A stretch of 64,000 nt of DNA from Bin87 sp965116565 (GCA_965116565.1 OZ220699.1:3658001-3722000); one strand, 5' to 3'. Shown: positions 18,031 to 27,016, counted from the stretch's first letter. Numbers and translations: made by a program. The notes: generated by a model from the letters alone, not told the origin.

Positions 18031-18691
18031 AGTCCTCCGGCCCGTGAATCTCGTAGATTTTCACGTCCGCCGGCATCCGCATCAGCCAGCATTGCAGCGG
18101 CCAGCTTTCCGGCCAGATGTCTCCCGTATGATTCTCGTAGGCAATGAGCATCGACGCAGAGTGTTCAAAGAGTGTCGTAGTGTACTGTGGGCCGAGCGGC
18201 TTCTGCGCGTAGCGTTCCCACCGTGAGGGGGGAGTGTTCGGCCGTTTCCATTGAGACGGATCCGGAGTCTCACCGTCGTGCGGAATCCACACCTGCGTAT
18301 CTAAATCGGGACCTTCGTACCACCAGGCCGTCCCCTCGTGCGCCAGCGTAGCCTCCACCAGCGGCCGGATTACCGGCGCCAGCCCCAGCATCTCCGCCAC
18401 CACCTGCTCGTGGTCCGGCAGCCACCGCTCAACCATGTCCACCGCCTCGGCGGCCAGCCGCAGGCTAACCGCCGGATCCGCCAGGTCCTCCGGCAGATAC
18501 CCGCGTTCCCGAGCATCCGCGAAGAACGCGCAACCCATCGGCGACGCCAGAATATCCTCGGCCCGCTGCCGCAAATCGCTCACGCTGGCTACCCCCATGC
18601 CCGGTCAGGTGTCCGATCGTTGGTCAATCTCGTAATCAATTATGCAACAGAAGTGTAATCCACGGCGCCGACCAGTTGGTTACCGTGCCCC

Positions 18692-19060
18692 ATCCGACTC
18701 TGGTCACTCCATCCGCGTTACCTCGATGCCGGGGGCCTCAATGCCGGGGGCCTCGACGCCCACTGGCGTGAGGGTTTGCTGGCGCAGAAAGTCCTCGCCA
18801 GAGACGCCCACAGCTACCGCACCCTATCTGCGCGCCGTGTGCGACGAGGCGGACCTACGCGGCTACCGGTTCCGTCGAGCCAGGCTGCCCGCGCGCCAAC
18901 CGGGCATCGCCCGTATCGAGGTTGCCGAGGACCAACTGAGGTACGAGTTGAGCCATCTCCTCGCCAAGCTCAAAGCGCGAGACCCAGGATGCCACGATCG
19001 GCTCCGCACGCCGAACCTGCCTGATCCTCACCCCTCATTCGTCGCTGTGCCCGGCCCCGT
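18692..19060 (+). pseudogene. Decayed pyrimidine-dimer DNA glycosylase (Pyr_excise family)
   Basis: Frame 2 reads RLWSLHPRYLDAGGL...HWREGLLAQKVLARDAHSYR, the N-terminal signature of the Pyr_excise (T4 endonuclease V-like) family. The expected start Met is now ATC. At about 18820 the frame changes and continues APYLRAVCDEADLRGYRF, then RYELSHLLAKLKARDP, which is the family C-terminal half. The connecting segment is missing, so a deletion has removed part of the middle. A 15-bp unit (CTCratGCCGGGGGC) is duplicated, giving AGGLNAGGL. The gene once encoded a base-excision repair glycosylase; it is now non-functional. Confidence 0.6.
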
Positions 19061-19629
19061 CGCGCCGTGGGAGCGACCCGATCCCGTGCGCCGGCAAGAT
19101 CGGGGCGGCTGGCCGGCCGGCTCATTTCCCAATCACTGTTCCCTTCCGCACCACACGGTCGTGTGTCGCGCTACGTACTGCGATTACCGTAATGTATCGC
19201 AGCAACGTTATCCGTCTATCATATAGTATATGACTACGAAAATCATTAAAATATCTCTATACACGACACTAACACCATGCTATCGTTAGCCTCCAAAGGC
19301 GAAATCCGCCGAGAACCCGCCCGGTATGAACACGGCGGACTTCGGCGACGTGAAACATCGGCGCCAGGAACGCAGGAAAACGCCGGGGGCCGTTCCCGGA
19401 GCGCTCGGATACGGTAAAGCGCGCTACCGGGAGCACGTGAAAGAGCACGGAGCGGCCGATCACAACGTATGGGTTGGGCAACCCGTTGCCGGAGCAACCG
19501 GGCCAAACGAGTCTCATCCGGAGCGCCTTCAATTATTCGCTCTCACGTCTTTATATCCGTCCTCTTTGCCAGACCTGTACCGCATATCGAAGGAATAAAC
19601 GGACCCGTAGATTTCCGGAGGTGAGGTTT
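19061..19629. other. Non-coding gap with AT-rich segment
   Basis: No gene is supported here. An AT-rich block at about 19185-19265 stands out from the GC-rich surroundings and could hold the promoter of the substrate-binding protein gene, whose GGAGGTGA site ends at about 19625. A weak 90-codon open frame at 19326 overlaps it and has no recognisable product. Confidence 0.4.
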
Positions 19630-21504
19630 ATGATTCGTTACGAAGTTTTCAAGGGAAGCCTGGGCGCGCTGATTCTGGCCACGCTTGCCCTGGCGGTCAT
19701 CGTGGCCTGCGGAGGCGCCGCTCCCGCGGAGGATGCGGGACAGGCCGCGCCCGCCGCGCCGCAGGCAGCCACCAACCAGCAGCAATCTCCCACGGAGCCC
19801 GCCCAGCAGGCCATGGCAGCAACGACCGCGCCCGCGCAGCAGGGACAACCTCAGGTCGCTCCCACGGCCATGCCGGCCGCCACCGATGCCGCGCCGCAGA
19901 TGGCCATGCAACCGGCGGGAAAAATCACCATGGGACAGGAGGAGATCAACATCTTCAGCGGCCACCCGGCCCATTCGGTGAATCCGCAACTGTTCGTCAT
20001 ATCCACGGCCCCGGTGGTCGAGGGCCTGATGCAGTGGAACAGCAACCTGGTGGCGGAACCCCTGCTGACCGAGTCCTGGAACATATCGGACGATTTCGCG
20101 ACCTGGACCTTCAATCTCCGCAAGGGCGTGCAGTTTCACAAGGGATACGGTGAAATGACCGCGGAGGACGTGGTGTATTCCTATTCCCATTGGATCACCA
20201 ACACCAAGCACGCCCGGGCCAGCGCCCTCCAAAGGTTCTGGGACCACCCCGAGGGCAGCATCGAGATTGTGGACAGCCATACCCTGATGGTGGACACCGG
20301 CGAGCCCATGCCCGACGTGATCATGTCCGAGTTCCACCGGGTCCCCTCCGGGATCGCCAGCTGGGTGGTCAGCAAGAAGCAGTCGGATGAAATCGGGATC
20401 GAAGCTGCGGACAAGGACATCGCCGCCACCGGCCCGTGGGAAATCGTCGATCATCGCCCGGCCCAATTCTGGCGGATGAAGGCGGTCCAGAACCACTGGC
20501 GCAAAACTCCCAACTTCGCGGAGCTTGAATTCCAGGAAATCCCCGAGCAGTCCACCCGGCTGGCGGGATTCCAGACCGGTAATCTGGATACCTTCGTGAT
20601 GGCATTCGACTCCATCCCCCTGGTTCAGGCGATGGAAGGGGCCAAGCTGTTGATAGTGCCCGACCAGGCGGCCGGTGAAATGCTGCTGCACTTCCACGGC
20701 GGGCTGTACTTCAACGTGGGCACCCCCGACCAGGAAGCCGCCTACGATCCGGACCTGCCCTGGGTTTCCTCCAACACGGAGATCGGCTCGCCGGAGTGGG
20801 AGCAGGCCAAGAAGGTGCGCCAGGCAATGGTGAAGGCCATCGACACCCAGACCATCGTGGAGACCCTGCTGCAGGGCTACGCCATGCGGTCGCCGGTGGG
20901 CGTGGGCGGCTACAGCTACTCGGCGCACCGGTTCCCGGACATCCCGATGCTGGAATACGATCTGGAGGGAGCCAAGGCGCTGATGGCAGAGACCGGTTAT
21001 GGTGAGGAAGGATTCAGCATCACGCTGGTGCCCGCCCTCCGCGGCGCTCCCGCCGAGGTGGAAGTGGCCGAGGCCATCGCCGTCATGTGGGAGGACATCG
21101 GCATCGACGTGAAGTTGCAGAATCTGCCCTACGGCACCTACCGGCCCACGGTCATCGGGCGGACCTTCAACGGCGCCACCAACCACGCGACTTCCCCGTC
21201 CAACACGCCGGCGCGGCTGTACAACGCCCTGCAGAACCGGGGCAGCTTCGTCAGGCACACCCACCCCTTCCTGGACGACATCACGATCCGGGCTCAGAGC
21301 GCCGTCACCCTGGAGGACCGCACCAAGCTTGAGACCGAGACGGGAAAGTTCATGTACGACGAGTCCATCTACGCCTCCCTGTACATGTGGAGCGCGGTGT
21401 GGGCGGTTGGTCCCAGGATCGATGACAAGGCGTGGGGCGAGAACCTGTTCTACGGCGACATTCGCAACATCAACGGCTACGAGTGGATCGAGCCGCGGCG
21501 TTAG
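19630..21504 (+). CDS. ABC transporter substrate-binding lipoprotein, family 5
   Basis: This 624-aa extracytoplasmic solute-binding protein belongs to the oligopeptide/nickel class (SBP_bac_5). The signal segment LGALILATLALAVIVACGG places the lipidated Cys at 27, followed by a flexible Ala/Gln/Pro linker (28-100). The core contains LVAEPLLTESWNISDDFATW, the hallmark FNLRKGVQFHKGYGEMTAEDVVYS (around 157-180), and a C-terminal domain ending in VWAVGPRIDDKAWGEN. Start: ATG with GGAGGTGA 8 nt upstream, which fits the signal peptide; a longer open frame upstream does not. No permease or ATPase gene is adjacent, so the transporter partner is elsewhere. Confidence 0.9.
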   Translation: MIRYEVFKGSLGALILATLALAVIVACGGAAPAEDAGQAAPAAPQAATNQQQSPTEPAQQAMAATTAPAQQGQPQVAPTAMPAATDAAPQMAMQPAGKITMGQEEINIFSGHPAHSVNPQLFVISTAPVVEGLMQWNSNLVAEPLLTESWNISDDFATWTFNLRKGVQFHKGYGEMTAEDVVYSYSHWITNTKHARASALQRFWDHPEGSIEIVDSHTLMVDTGEPMPDVIMSEFHRVPSGIASWVVSKKQSDEIGIEAADKDIAATGPWEIVDHRPAQFWRMKAVQNHWRKTPNFAELEFQEIPEQSTRLAGFQTGNLDTFVMAFDSIPLVQAMEGAKLLIVPDQAAGEMLLHFHGGLYFNVGTPDQEAAYDPDLPWVSSNTEIGSPEWEQAKKVRQAMVKAIDTQTIVETLLQGYAMRSPVGVGGYSYSAHRFPDIPMLEYDLEGAKALMAETGYGEEGFSITLVPALRGAPAEVEVAEAIAVMWEDIGIDVKLQNLPYGTYRPTVIGRTFNGATNHATSPSNTPARLYNALQNRGSFVRHTHPFLDDITIRAQSAVTLEDRTKLETETGKFMYDESIYASLYMWSAVWAVGPRIDDKAWGENLFYGDIRNINGYEWIEPRR

Positions 21505-21562
21505 GCGATCCTGACCCCAGACGCCGAAACCAATTCGGCTCCTGCCGGCCACGCGGGAGCGC

Positions 21563-21594
21563 ACGGGCGCGGTTGCAACGTCGACCGCGCCCGT
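21563..21594 (+). terminator. Hairpin after the substrate-binding protein gene
   Basis: An 11-bp GC-rich stem (ACGGGCGCGGT / ACCGCGCCCGT) with a 10-nt loop lies 58 bp after the stop. The following tract ATTGTC is not a good T-run, so it may act as a terminator or as an RNA 3-prime stabiliser. Confidence 0.5.
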
Positions 21595-21599
21595 ATTGT

Positions 21600-22686
21600 C
21601 ACCGTTCCGACCGGCGATCGCCCACATTATCGGCGGCGGCCGGCTACGGAACGGACCAGACCATCGCGCACCACAGCCGACACCACGCGCATGCCCCAGA
21701 GCAATCGCACCTGGGATTGGGATGCCAATCGCTCCCGGGAAAACCGGAACGCAGAGGCCGCGGGAATAGCGATTGCCGGCACGCCGCATGGAGGAGCCAT
21801 CAATGGCAATGCGATAGCCGGGAGGCGAGTTCGCGGTATGTGTGTTGGGTCTGAACGGTTTTTTGGGTTGGTGTTTCGTTAGGGTTTCTCCTTTTGGTGA
21901 TGGGGATTTTTGGGTTTTCGGCGTCAGGTTGTGGTTCGGGTCGATGGTCCGCCAGTGGCGGCTAAACTCAGCACGGCCCAGGCTGGTTTGGATTGAGCAG
22001 AAAGCTATAGTCCTAGGCTTCCATGTCCTCGCGGTCAGCCGGCTAATGGAACCGGGGCAATGCGAACACGGCGCGGTGGTGACATCCGCGGGGTTCCGGG
22101 AGATCAGTCGGGGAATAAACCGACTCTCGGCCCCTTGGGAACCATATTCTGCTGTCGGTTACCCGACAAGCCGTTTTTTGACCCGAACCCTTGTTGACAC
22201 CTCGCTATGTTTCCATGGTTTGGTGAACGCCGCTGCTAGCGATGCGGCGACCCCGCCCGGTTCTCGAGCGCCGGTTGGGGAACCTGACATAGGTAGGATA
22301 GAACGTGGGTACTGCGTGGGGCAACGGGCGGGTGTCACACCTTGAAAATTGTTTTTCATGGATGTACAGGATGTACAGGATGTACAGGATGTACAGGATG
22401 GGGGTTTGGGATTCGTGAGGTTGGGTGGCAGGGAGGTTGGGCGAGCGGCCGGTCGCCCCTGCGACGGGTGGCGTTGGATGATTGGGCAGGGCGGGTTTGC
22501 AGGAGAACCCTGATTCTCTCGCCCCACAGGCGGATGTTCGGCCCGAAAGGGGCGGGGCCATTGTCATGGCGACGACGGTTGCCATGAGCGCGGTAAGGAG
22601 GAGCCAACAGTTGAAAATCGATGGCCCTGGCGCATACCCAAAAGCACTGGCGTACCGAATTAATATTCGGATATAATGAAGGCACT
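21600..22686. other. 1.1-kb gap without a supported gene
   Basis: Open frames here are short, mutually overlapping and unlike known proteins. Around 21846-21920 the text (GGTGTTTCG...AGGGTTTCTCCTT) resembles the start of the 301-bp repeat found at 38778-39078 and 60521-60821, so this is probably a degraded copy. A 9-bp tandem repeat is at 22362-22397. A TATAAT at 22672-22677 may serve the ImuB-like gene. Confidence 0.45.
22362..22397 (+). repeat. 9-bp tandem repeat, four copies
   Basis: Four exact head-to-tail copies of ATGTACAGG. The unit is a multiple of three but no convincing gene spans it. Confidence 0.9.
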
Positions 22687-23376
22687 ATGACGATGGCCTG
22701 CATCATCATCAAGCACCTGCCCTGCCGGGTGGAAGCGGCCCGCCATTCAGTCCTGCGGCGTAACCCGCTGGTGGTTTACGACCCGCTCTCGCCGCTGCAG
22801 CGTGTAGTGGACGCCTCTCCCGGTTGGCGCATTCATCCCGACATGCCCTTGCGCACCGCTCTCACCCGCTGTCCCGAAGCCGTTGCGACTCCCGCCAACT
22901 CGGCCCTGTATGCACAGCGTTGGCGCGCCGTAATCGACCGTCTGCGCAACGTCCGGGACGACGTCGATGACGCTGGGTTGGGCGCCGCCTACGTGGGCAT
23001 CAGCGCCGGCGACCGTCCGTCCACTGACGAGCCGCGCCTGGTCGCCGATCTCATGCAATGTATTCCCAGCGATTGGGAACCGCAGGTGGGCATCGCATCC
23101 GACCGTTTCGCCGCCCACTGCGCCGCCAGAGTCGCCCGGCCCGGCCATGCCCTGCGGGTGCCAGATGACCCGGAACCTCGTCGCCAATTCCTCGCGCCCC
23201 TGTCCGTCAACCTCCTGCCCGTGGACGTGCACATCCTCGCCGGCCTGCACGACCGGGGCATACACCGCCTGGGCCAACTCGACGACCTGTCCGCCGAAGG
23301 CCTGGAAGCAACGTTGATGGAACAGTCGGAGACGGCGCCGGAGCCGGGCCACGGCAAATTGCCCCGCGCAGCATAA
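22687..23376 (+). CDS. Y-family polymerase-like (ImuB-type) N-terminal protein
   Basis: This 229-aa protein resembles the N-terminal palm/finger part of Y-family DNA polymerases of the ImuB type. It reads MACIIIKHLPCRVEAARH, PLVVYDP, VDASPGW, the MPLRTALTRCPEAVATPAN segment and LGAAYVGIS where active enzymes have the SxDE-type strand. The acidic metal ligands are missing at both sites, as in ImuB, which acts as a scaffold with DnaE2 and ImuA. It ends with a helix-hairpin-like VHILAGLHDRGIHRLGQL. It is much shorter than ImuB (400-500 aa) and lacks the C-terminal tail; no imuA or dnaE2 is adjacent. The first ATG is 10 nt after a TATAAT, so a very short leader is possible. Confidence 0.6.
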   Translation: MTMACIIIKHLPCRVEAARHSVLRRNPLVVYDPLSPLQRVVDASPGWRIHPDMPLRTALTRCPEAVATPANSALYAQRWRAVIDRLRNVRDDVDDAGLGAAYVGISAGDRPSTDEPRLVADLMQCIPSDWEPQVGIASDRFAAHCAARVARPGHALRVPDDPEPRRQFLAPLSVNLLPVDVHILAGLHDRGIHRLGQLDDLSAEGLEATLMEQSETAPEPGHGKLPRAA

Positions 23377-23519
23377 TTCCTGTTCATCTTGTCCATCGAC
23401 GTCAGACCCGTCGTGGGCGGCAGCGTTTCTTGCGCCCCTCTACCGCGCTGGGTATGATGCTGCCCATCGTTCGTCGCCCTACCTGAATCCCTCTCGGCGG
23501 CGATGCTGGAGGTTCCTCA

Positions 23520-24461
23520 ATGTCCGTGATGGTCACCGGCGGCACCGGGTTCATCGGCAACCGCATCATCCGCAAGCTGGTCGAACGCGGCGAGGACGTC
23601 GTCTGCTTCGACCTCGCTCCCCCGCGCGCCAACCTGCAGCCCCTGATGGACCGCATCTCCATCTATCGCGGCGACGTCACCCGCCTGGACCATCTGCTGG
23701 AAGCCGTCAACCGCCACGACGTTGACCGCATCATCCACATGGCCGCGCTGCTGCCGCCCGACACCGAGGACAGGCCCGCCACCGGCATGGCCGTCAACAT
23801 CGACGGCTGCAACAACGTCTTTGAGGCCGCGCGCTGGGGCAACATCAAGCGCGTCATCTATGCCAGCAGCATCGCCGTGTACGGCGTGCAGGACACTTTC
23901 GGCGACCGGCCTTTGATCGAGGACGACCTGCCCGCGCCCATCAACGTGTACGGCATGACCAAGGCCGTCAACGACTTCGCTGCCGCCCGGTACCGTACTC
24001 TGCACGGGCTGGATATACGCGGCATCCGCATCTGCACCGTCTTCGGACACGGCCGAGTAACCGGCATGACCGGGATGATCGGCGGCCTGATGATGTCCCT
24101 GCCCGCCATCGGCCAGCCCGTCAGCATGGACTTCGATCCCATGGAGGCGTCGCCCATGATCCATGCCGAAGACGCCGCCGAGATCTTCGTGCGCGCCGCC
24201 CTGGCCGACAATCTGAACCATCACATCTACATCAGCGGCGGCGAACTGGCCACCATCGCCGACGTGGCCGACATCGTCCGTTCCTATATCCCCGACGCCA
24301 GCATCACCACCGGCAGCCGGCCCGTCCCCCACGTGTACCTGGTGGACAACAGCCGCATGATGGCCGACCTCGGCTACGAGCTGCCGCCCCTGCGCATGCG
24401 CGTGCTTGACCACATCAACGACGCCCGCGCCGAGGCCGGCCTGGAGCCGATATCAGGCTAG
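23520..24461 (+). CDS. NAD-dependent epimerase/dehydratase (extended SDR)
   Basis: This 313-aa extended short-chain dehydrogenase has the nucleotide motif GGTGFIG at 7-13, Asp near 31 (VCFDLAP) indicating NAD, the strand IIHMAALLPP, the catalytic YASSIAVYG serine region, and YGMTK (about 145-149) holding Tyr and Lys. The fold is that of sugar-nucleotide epimerases and related reductases; substrate is not readable. Start: ATG preceded by GGAGG 7-8 nt upstream. It is followed 34 bp later by the two-domain MNT-like gene, which has its own -10. Confidence 0.85.
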   Translation: MSVMVTGGTGFIGNRIIRKLVERGEDVVCFDLAPPRANLQPLMDRISIYRGDVTRLDHLLEAVNRHDVDRIIHMAALLPPDTEDRPATGMAVNIDGCNNVFEAARWGNIKRVIYASSIAVYGVQDTFGDRPLIEDDLPAPINVYGMTKAVNDFAAARYRTLHGLDIRGIRICTVFGHGRVTGMTGMIGGLMMSLPAIGQPVSMDFDPMEASPMIHAEDAAEIFVRAALADNLNHHIYISGGELATIADVADIVRSYIPDASITTGSRPVPHVYLVDNSRMMADLGYELPPLRMRVLDHINDARAEAGLEPISG

Positions 24462-24495
24462 ACCGGACTTGATACAATGTGCTCACGTGATAACC

Positions 24496-25095
24496 ATGAG
24501 CAAGCCAGAACTCAACACGGCGCAAAACGAGCAGATCGTCGCCCTGGGCCAACGACACAAGGTGCGCCGGCTAACCTGGCTTCATGAACCCGTCCGCAGC
24601 GGTCCGGATGCCGGAACCGAGGCGATGCTGATCGAGTTCAACCCCGCGGACGTGCCCTCGCTGTCGGCGCTGGCAGCCATGGAGGAGGAAATCGGCGGCA
24701 TCCTGGGGCGCAAAATCGACCTGCACCTGTACCTGCGGGAGATGTACCTGGGCTACGGGCCCGGCGAGGACGGCATCGTGTACGACCGGGCCGACCACTT
24801 GGATATCCCAATGCCCAGGGAGAAGATCGCCGAGTTCTGCAAGCGCAAGAAAATCCGGTGGCTGGCAAAACTACCGTACCCCAGCCGCGAATCCGTCAAC
24901 AGTTACGCCGACATTAGATTTCTTGCCGAGTTCGAGCCCGGCGTCAAAGTAGGCTGGGACATATTCACGATGGGAGATGAGCTGGGCAAGGTGCTTGGCT
25001 GCCTGGCCAGCATCGACAGGGCGGGACCAAGAGACTCCGATTGGATTGCCGAGTTGAAAAAAACCGCTCAAGTGCAATATGAGCGACCGCACTGA
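24496..25095 (+). CDS. Two-domain degenerate MNT-like protein (putative antitoxin)
   Basis: This 199-aa protein appears to be two minimal-nucleotidyltransferase folds in tandem (about 11-78 and 108-175). Each has a start helix, a KxRxL strand, an acidic xxFxPxx strand and an ending GILGRKIDLHL or GKVLG helix. Neither carries the GSxAxGxxxxxSDxDL catalytic signature: repeat 1 has TEAMLIEF and repeat 2 has SYADIRFLAEF. It overlaps the HepT toxin gene by 17 bp and precedes it, the order of HEPN/MNT modules. A TACAAT -10 lies 18 nt before the ATG. I infer a non-catalytic antitoxin that works by binding. Confidence 0.6.
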   Translation: MSKPELNTAQNEQIVALGQRHKVRRLTWLHEPVRSGPDAGTEAMLIEFNPADVPSLSALAAMEEEIGGILGRKIDLHLYLREMYLGYGPGEDGIVYDRADHLDIPMPREKIAEFCKRKKIRWLAKLPYPSRESVNSYADIRFLAEFEPGVKVGWDIFTMGDELGKVLGCLASIDRAGPRDSDWIAELKKTAQVQYERPH

Positions 25096-25438
25096 TGCGG
25101 AGCGTATCGGCGACATGGTGCGGCACGCCAACGAAGCCATGGCCGTACTGGGCGATGCCGAATTTGCGGAGTTCTGCGACAACCGCCAGATGCAGCTGGT
25201 AATCTTTTATTTGGTAACGGTGGTCGGCGAGGCCGCCAGCAAGTGCGATCCCGATACTTTGCGACACTACCCGGGGATTCTTTGGCACCAGGTCAGGGGC
25301 GCCAGAAACCACCTGGTGCATGACTACTACAAAATAAACCTTGGCACCGTGTATGAGATAGTGATGGAGCATCTGCCCATTCTCATCGCCGCACTACAAT
25401 CCCCTACCCACAACCACCCAGGAGGACAACCATCATGA
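25079..25438 (+). CDS. HepT-like HEPN ribonuclease toxin (DUF86)
   Basis: This 119-aa four-helix HEPN protein carries GEAASK after helix 2, the ILWHQVRGARNHLVHDYYKI motif and a closing IVMEHLPILIAAL helix. The catalytic RX4HXY pattern is complete: Arg76, His81, Tyr83. In characterised HepT toxins Arg and His cleave RNA and the Tyr is the site of AMPylation by the MntA antitoxin. Here the partner upstream lacks transferase residues although the target Tyr is kept. The stop overlaps the start of the next gene (ATGA). Confidence 0.85.
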   Translation: MSDRTDAERIGDMVRHANEAMAVLGDAEFAEFCDNRQMQLVIFYLVTVVGEAASKCDPDTLRHYPGILWHQVRGARNHLVHDYYKINLGTVYEIVMEHLPILIAALQSPTHNHPGGQPS

Positions 25439-26376
25439 GCGTTGCCATCGGCTACGTCCCCGGCGCATTCGGACAGGGAGGCGACGACCCCAACTTCCTC
25501 CGCACCCTGGTGGAACTGGGCGACCGGTACGAATACGACTCCATCTGGCTCAGCGACCGCATCTGCAGCGACCGGTTCAGTCTGGAGCCCATGGTTGCCC
25601 TGTCACTGGTGGCCGGCTACTCCGACCGCCTCAAGTTCGGCACCAGCGTGCTGGCCCTGCCTCTGCGCAACCCCGTGGTGCTGGCCAAGCAGGTCGCCAC
25701 GCTGGACTGGCTCTCCCAGGGCCGGTTCTTCCCCGCCGTCGGCCTGGGCCAGGAAGATCCCGACGAGTACGAGGCCTGCGGCGTGCCCAAGGCCGACCGC
25801 GCCCGCCGCACCGACGAGGCCATCGCCCTGATGCGCCGTCTCTGGGAGGAGGAAGACGTCACCCACGAGGGCGATTTCTTCACCACCCATAACGTATCCG
25901 TCACGCCGCGCACCTTCCTCAAGCCCTCGCCTCCGGTGTGGATCGGCGGGCGCAGTCCCGCCGCCGCCCGGCGGGTCGGACGCGTTGGGGATGGCTGGCT
26001 TGTCTCCAGCGCCACGCCGGAGGAGGTCCGCTCCGGCCGGGAAATCGTATTCGAGACCGCCCAGCAGTACGACCGTGAAATCGAGGAGGACCACGTCGGC
26101 GTGCTCATCGGCTACTACATTTGCGACGACCAAGCAGACGGCGAGGCCAGGTCCGAGCAGTTCGTGACCCGCCAGCGACCCGACGCCCACTTCACCGAGT
26201 ACTCCGCCGTCGGCACCTCCGAGCAGATCGGCGACTTCATCCAGGAGTACATCGACGCCGGCGGCTTCAAGTTCGTCATCCGCCCGCTGTGCGCCGGCAC
26301 TGAGTCAATGGAGCAGCTGGAACAGGCCGGCGAGGAAATCCTGCCCCGATTCCACGGCCCGCTGGGCAGCAAGTAG
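25435..26376 (+). CDS. Luciferase-like flavin-dependent oxidoreductase
   Basis: This 313-aa LLM-class TIM-barrel oxidoreductase uses FMN or F420. It has YDSIWLSDRI (about 38-47), KFGTSVLALPLRNPVVLAKQVATLD (63-87), GRFFPAVGLG and PPVWIGGRSPAAARRVGRVGDGW (about 162-184), all family signatures. The substrate is unknown; members oxidise or reduce diverse small organics, and several such enzymes are present in this window. Start overlaps the HepT stop, with AGGAGG upstream inside that gene, so at least translation may be coupled. Confidence 0.88.
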   Translation: MSVAIGYVPGAFGQGGDDPNFLRTLVELGDRYEYDSIWLSDRICSDRFSLEPMVALSLVAGYSDRLKFGTSVLALPLRNPVVLAKQVATLDWLSQGRFFPAVGLGQEDPDEYEACGVPKADRARRTDEAIALMRRLWEEEDVTHEGDFFTTHNVSVTPRTFLKPSPPVWIGGRSPAAARRVGRVGDGWLVSSATPEEVRSGREIVFETAQQYDREIEEDHVGVLIGYYICDDQADGEARSEQFVTRQRPDAHFTEYSAVGTSEQIGDFIQEYIDAGGFKFVIRPLCAGTESMEQLEQAGEEILPRFHGPLGSK

Positions 26377-26397
26377 AGAATCCCGGGAGGCCGCGCC

Positions 26398-26997
26398 ATG
26401 ACCACCTCCAAGCCCAAACTCCGCACCGGGACCAGCATGTCCCTCGATGAATTCCTCGGCCTCGGCGAAACCGACGAGCGGCTGGAGTTGTTTGACGGCG
26501 TCCTTTACCTGATGAGTACACCTACCAAAGACCACCAGTTTTTGATGCGTTGGATTGCCCGGCACTTTGACGACCACATCGATGCCTTTGAAAGTCCGCC
26601 AGCGGAAATTCATTTGGATATAACCACCATCCTATCCCCGGAACTTCAGCGTGCAGTGGAACCGGACATCGTAGTGATTCTCGCTGGCCGCAACGATATC
26701 GGCGGCGTCCGCCACGTAGAAGGCGTCCCTAACATCGTGGTGGAAATCCTGTCTTCCGACCGCAACCACGATTTGGTGTTCAAGCGACGGATTTACGCCG
26801 AGGCCGGGGTTCGCGAGTACTGGATATTCGACCCGGTCAACGACACCGTCCTGCCGCTGGAACTGCAGGACGGCGAGTACGCCGAGCGTCCGACCCTCAC
26901 TGCCGCAGACACGCTTACCACGCCGCTGCTGCCCGGCCTGTCCATCCCTCTGGCCGACATCTTCCAACACCGTCGCCGCCCGCCTAAGGACGAGTAA
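26398..26997 (+). CDS. Uma2-family protein, tandem copy 1
   Basis: This 199-aa Uma2/DUF820 protein has MSLDEFLGL, RLELFDGVLYLM, EPDIVVILAGR (the Asp of the core), VPNIVVEILSSDRNHDLVFKR (Glu and Lys of the PD-(D/E)XK-like site) and YAEAGVREYWIFDP. It is a tandem duplicate of the 27017-27622 gene, with the same last 20 residues (PLLPGLSIPLADIF...HRRRPPKDE type). The role in the cell is unestablished; a nuclease is inferred from fold. GGAGG is 8 nt before the ATG. Confidence 0.87.
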   Translation: MTTSKPKLRTGTSMSLDEFLGLGETDERLELFDGVLYLMSTPTKDHQFLMRWIARHFDDHIDAFESPPAEIHLDITTILSPELQRAVEPDIVVILAGRNDIGGVRHVEGVPNIVVEILSSDRNHDLVFKRRIYAEAGVREYWIFDPVNDTVLPLELQDGEYAERPTLTAADTLTTPLLPGLSIPLADIFQHRRRPPKDE

Positions 26998-27016
26998 GTT
27001 CGCCGGAGGCCGTGCC

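Larger units (their letters stand above)
16204..18598 (-). pseudogene. Unknown gene split by the IS256-family insertion
   Basis: Two fragments are one gene: 18598-18023 (192 codons) and 16650-16204 (148 codons plus stop). Removing the element and one copy of the 8-bp target duplication joins ...PEDWHR to LCLAYPANDF... exactly in frame, giving a 340-aa protein. The N half contains WLPDHEQVVAEMLGLAP and WEREYAQ-like text around EGPDLDTQVWIPHDGETPDP; the C half has VPDWGAASVDWHGVHLSLGG and WHAERTFWLRALDT. It is Trp-rich, has no membrane segment, and I do not recognise the family. Both fragments are free of other damage, so the insertion is probably recent. Confidence 0.8.

Noticed and set aside
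18642..19226. Intact 194-aa plus-strand gene
   Set aside because: Only its middle matches Pyr_excise, and the matching N-terminal half is in another frame; so it is a pseudogene and not a new protein.
19543..21789. 748-codon minus-strand open frame over the substrate-binding protein
   Set aside because: The plus-strand lipoprotein has signal, lipobox and family motifs; the antisense frame has no start site signal and low-complexity Gly/His/Arg composition.
22362..22397. CRISPR-like repeat
   Set aside because: Units are 9 bp, contiguous and without spacers; a simple tandem repeat.
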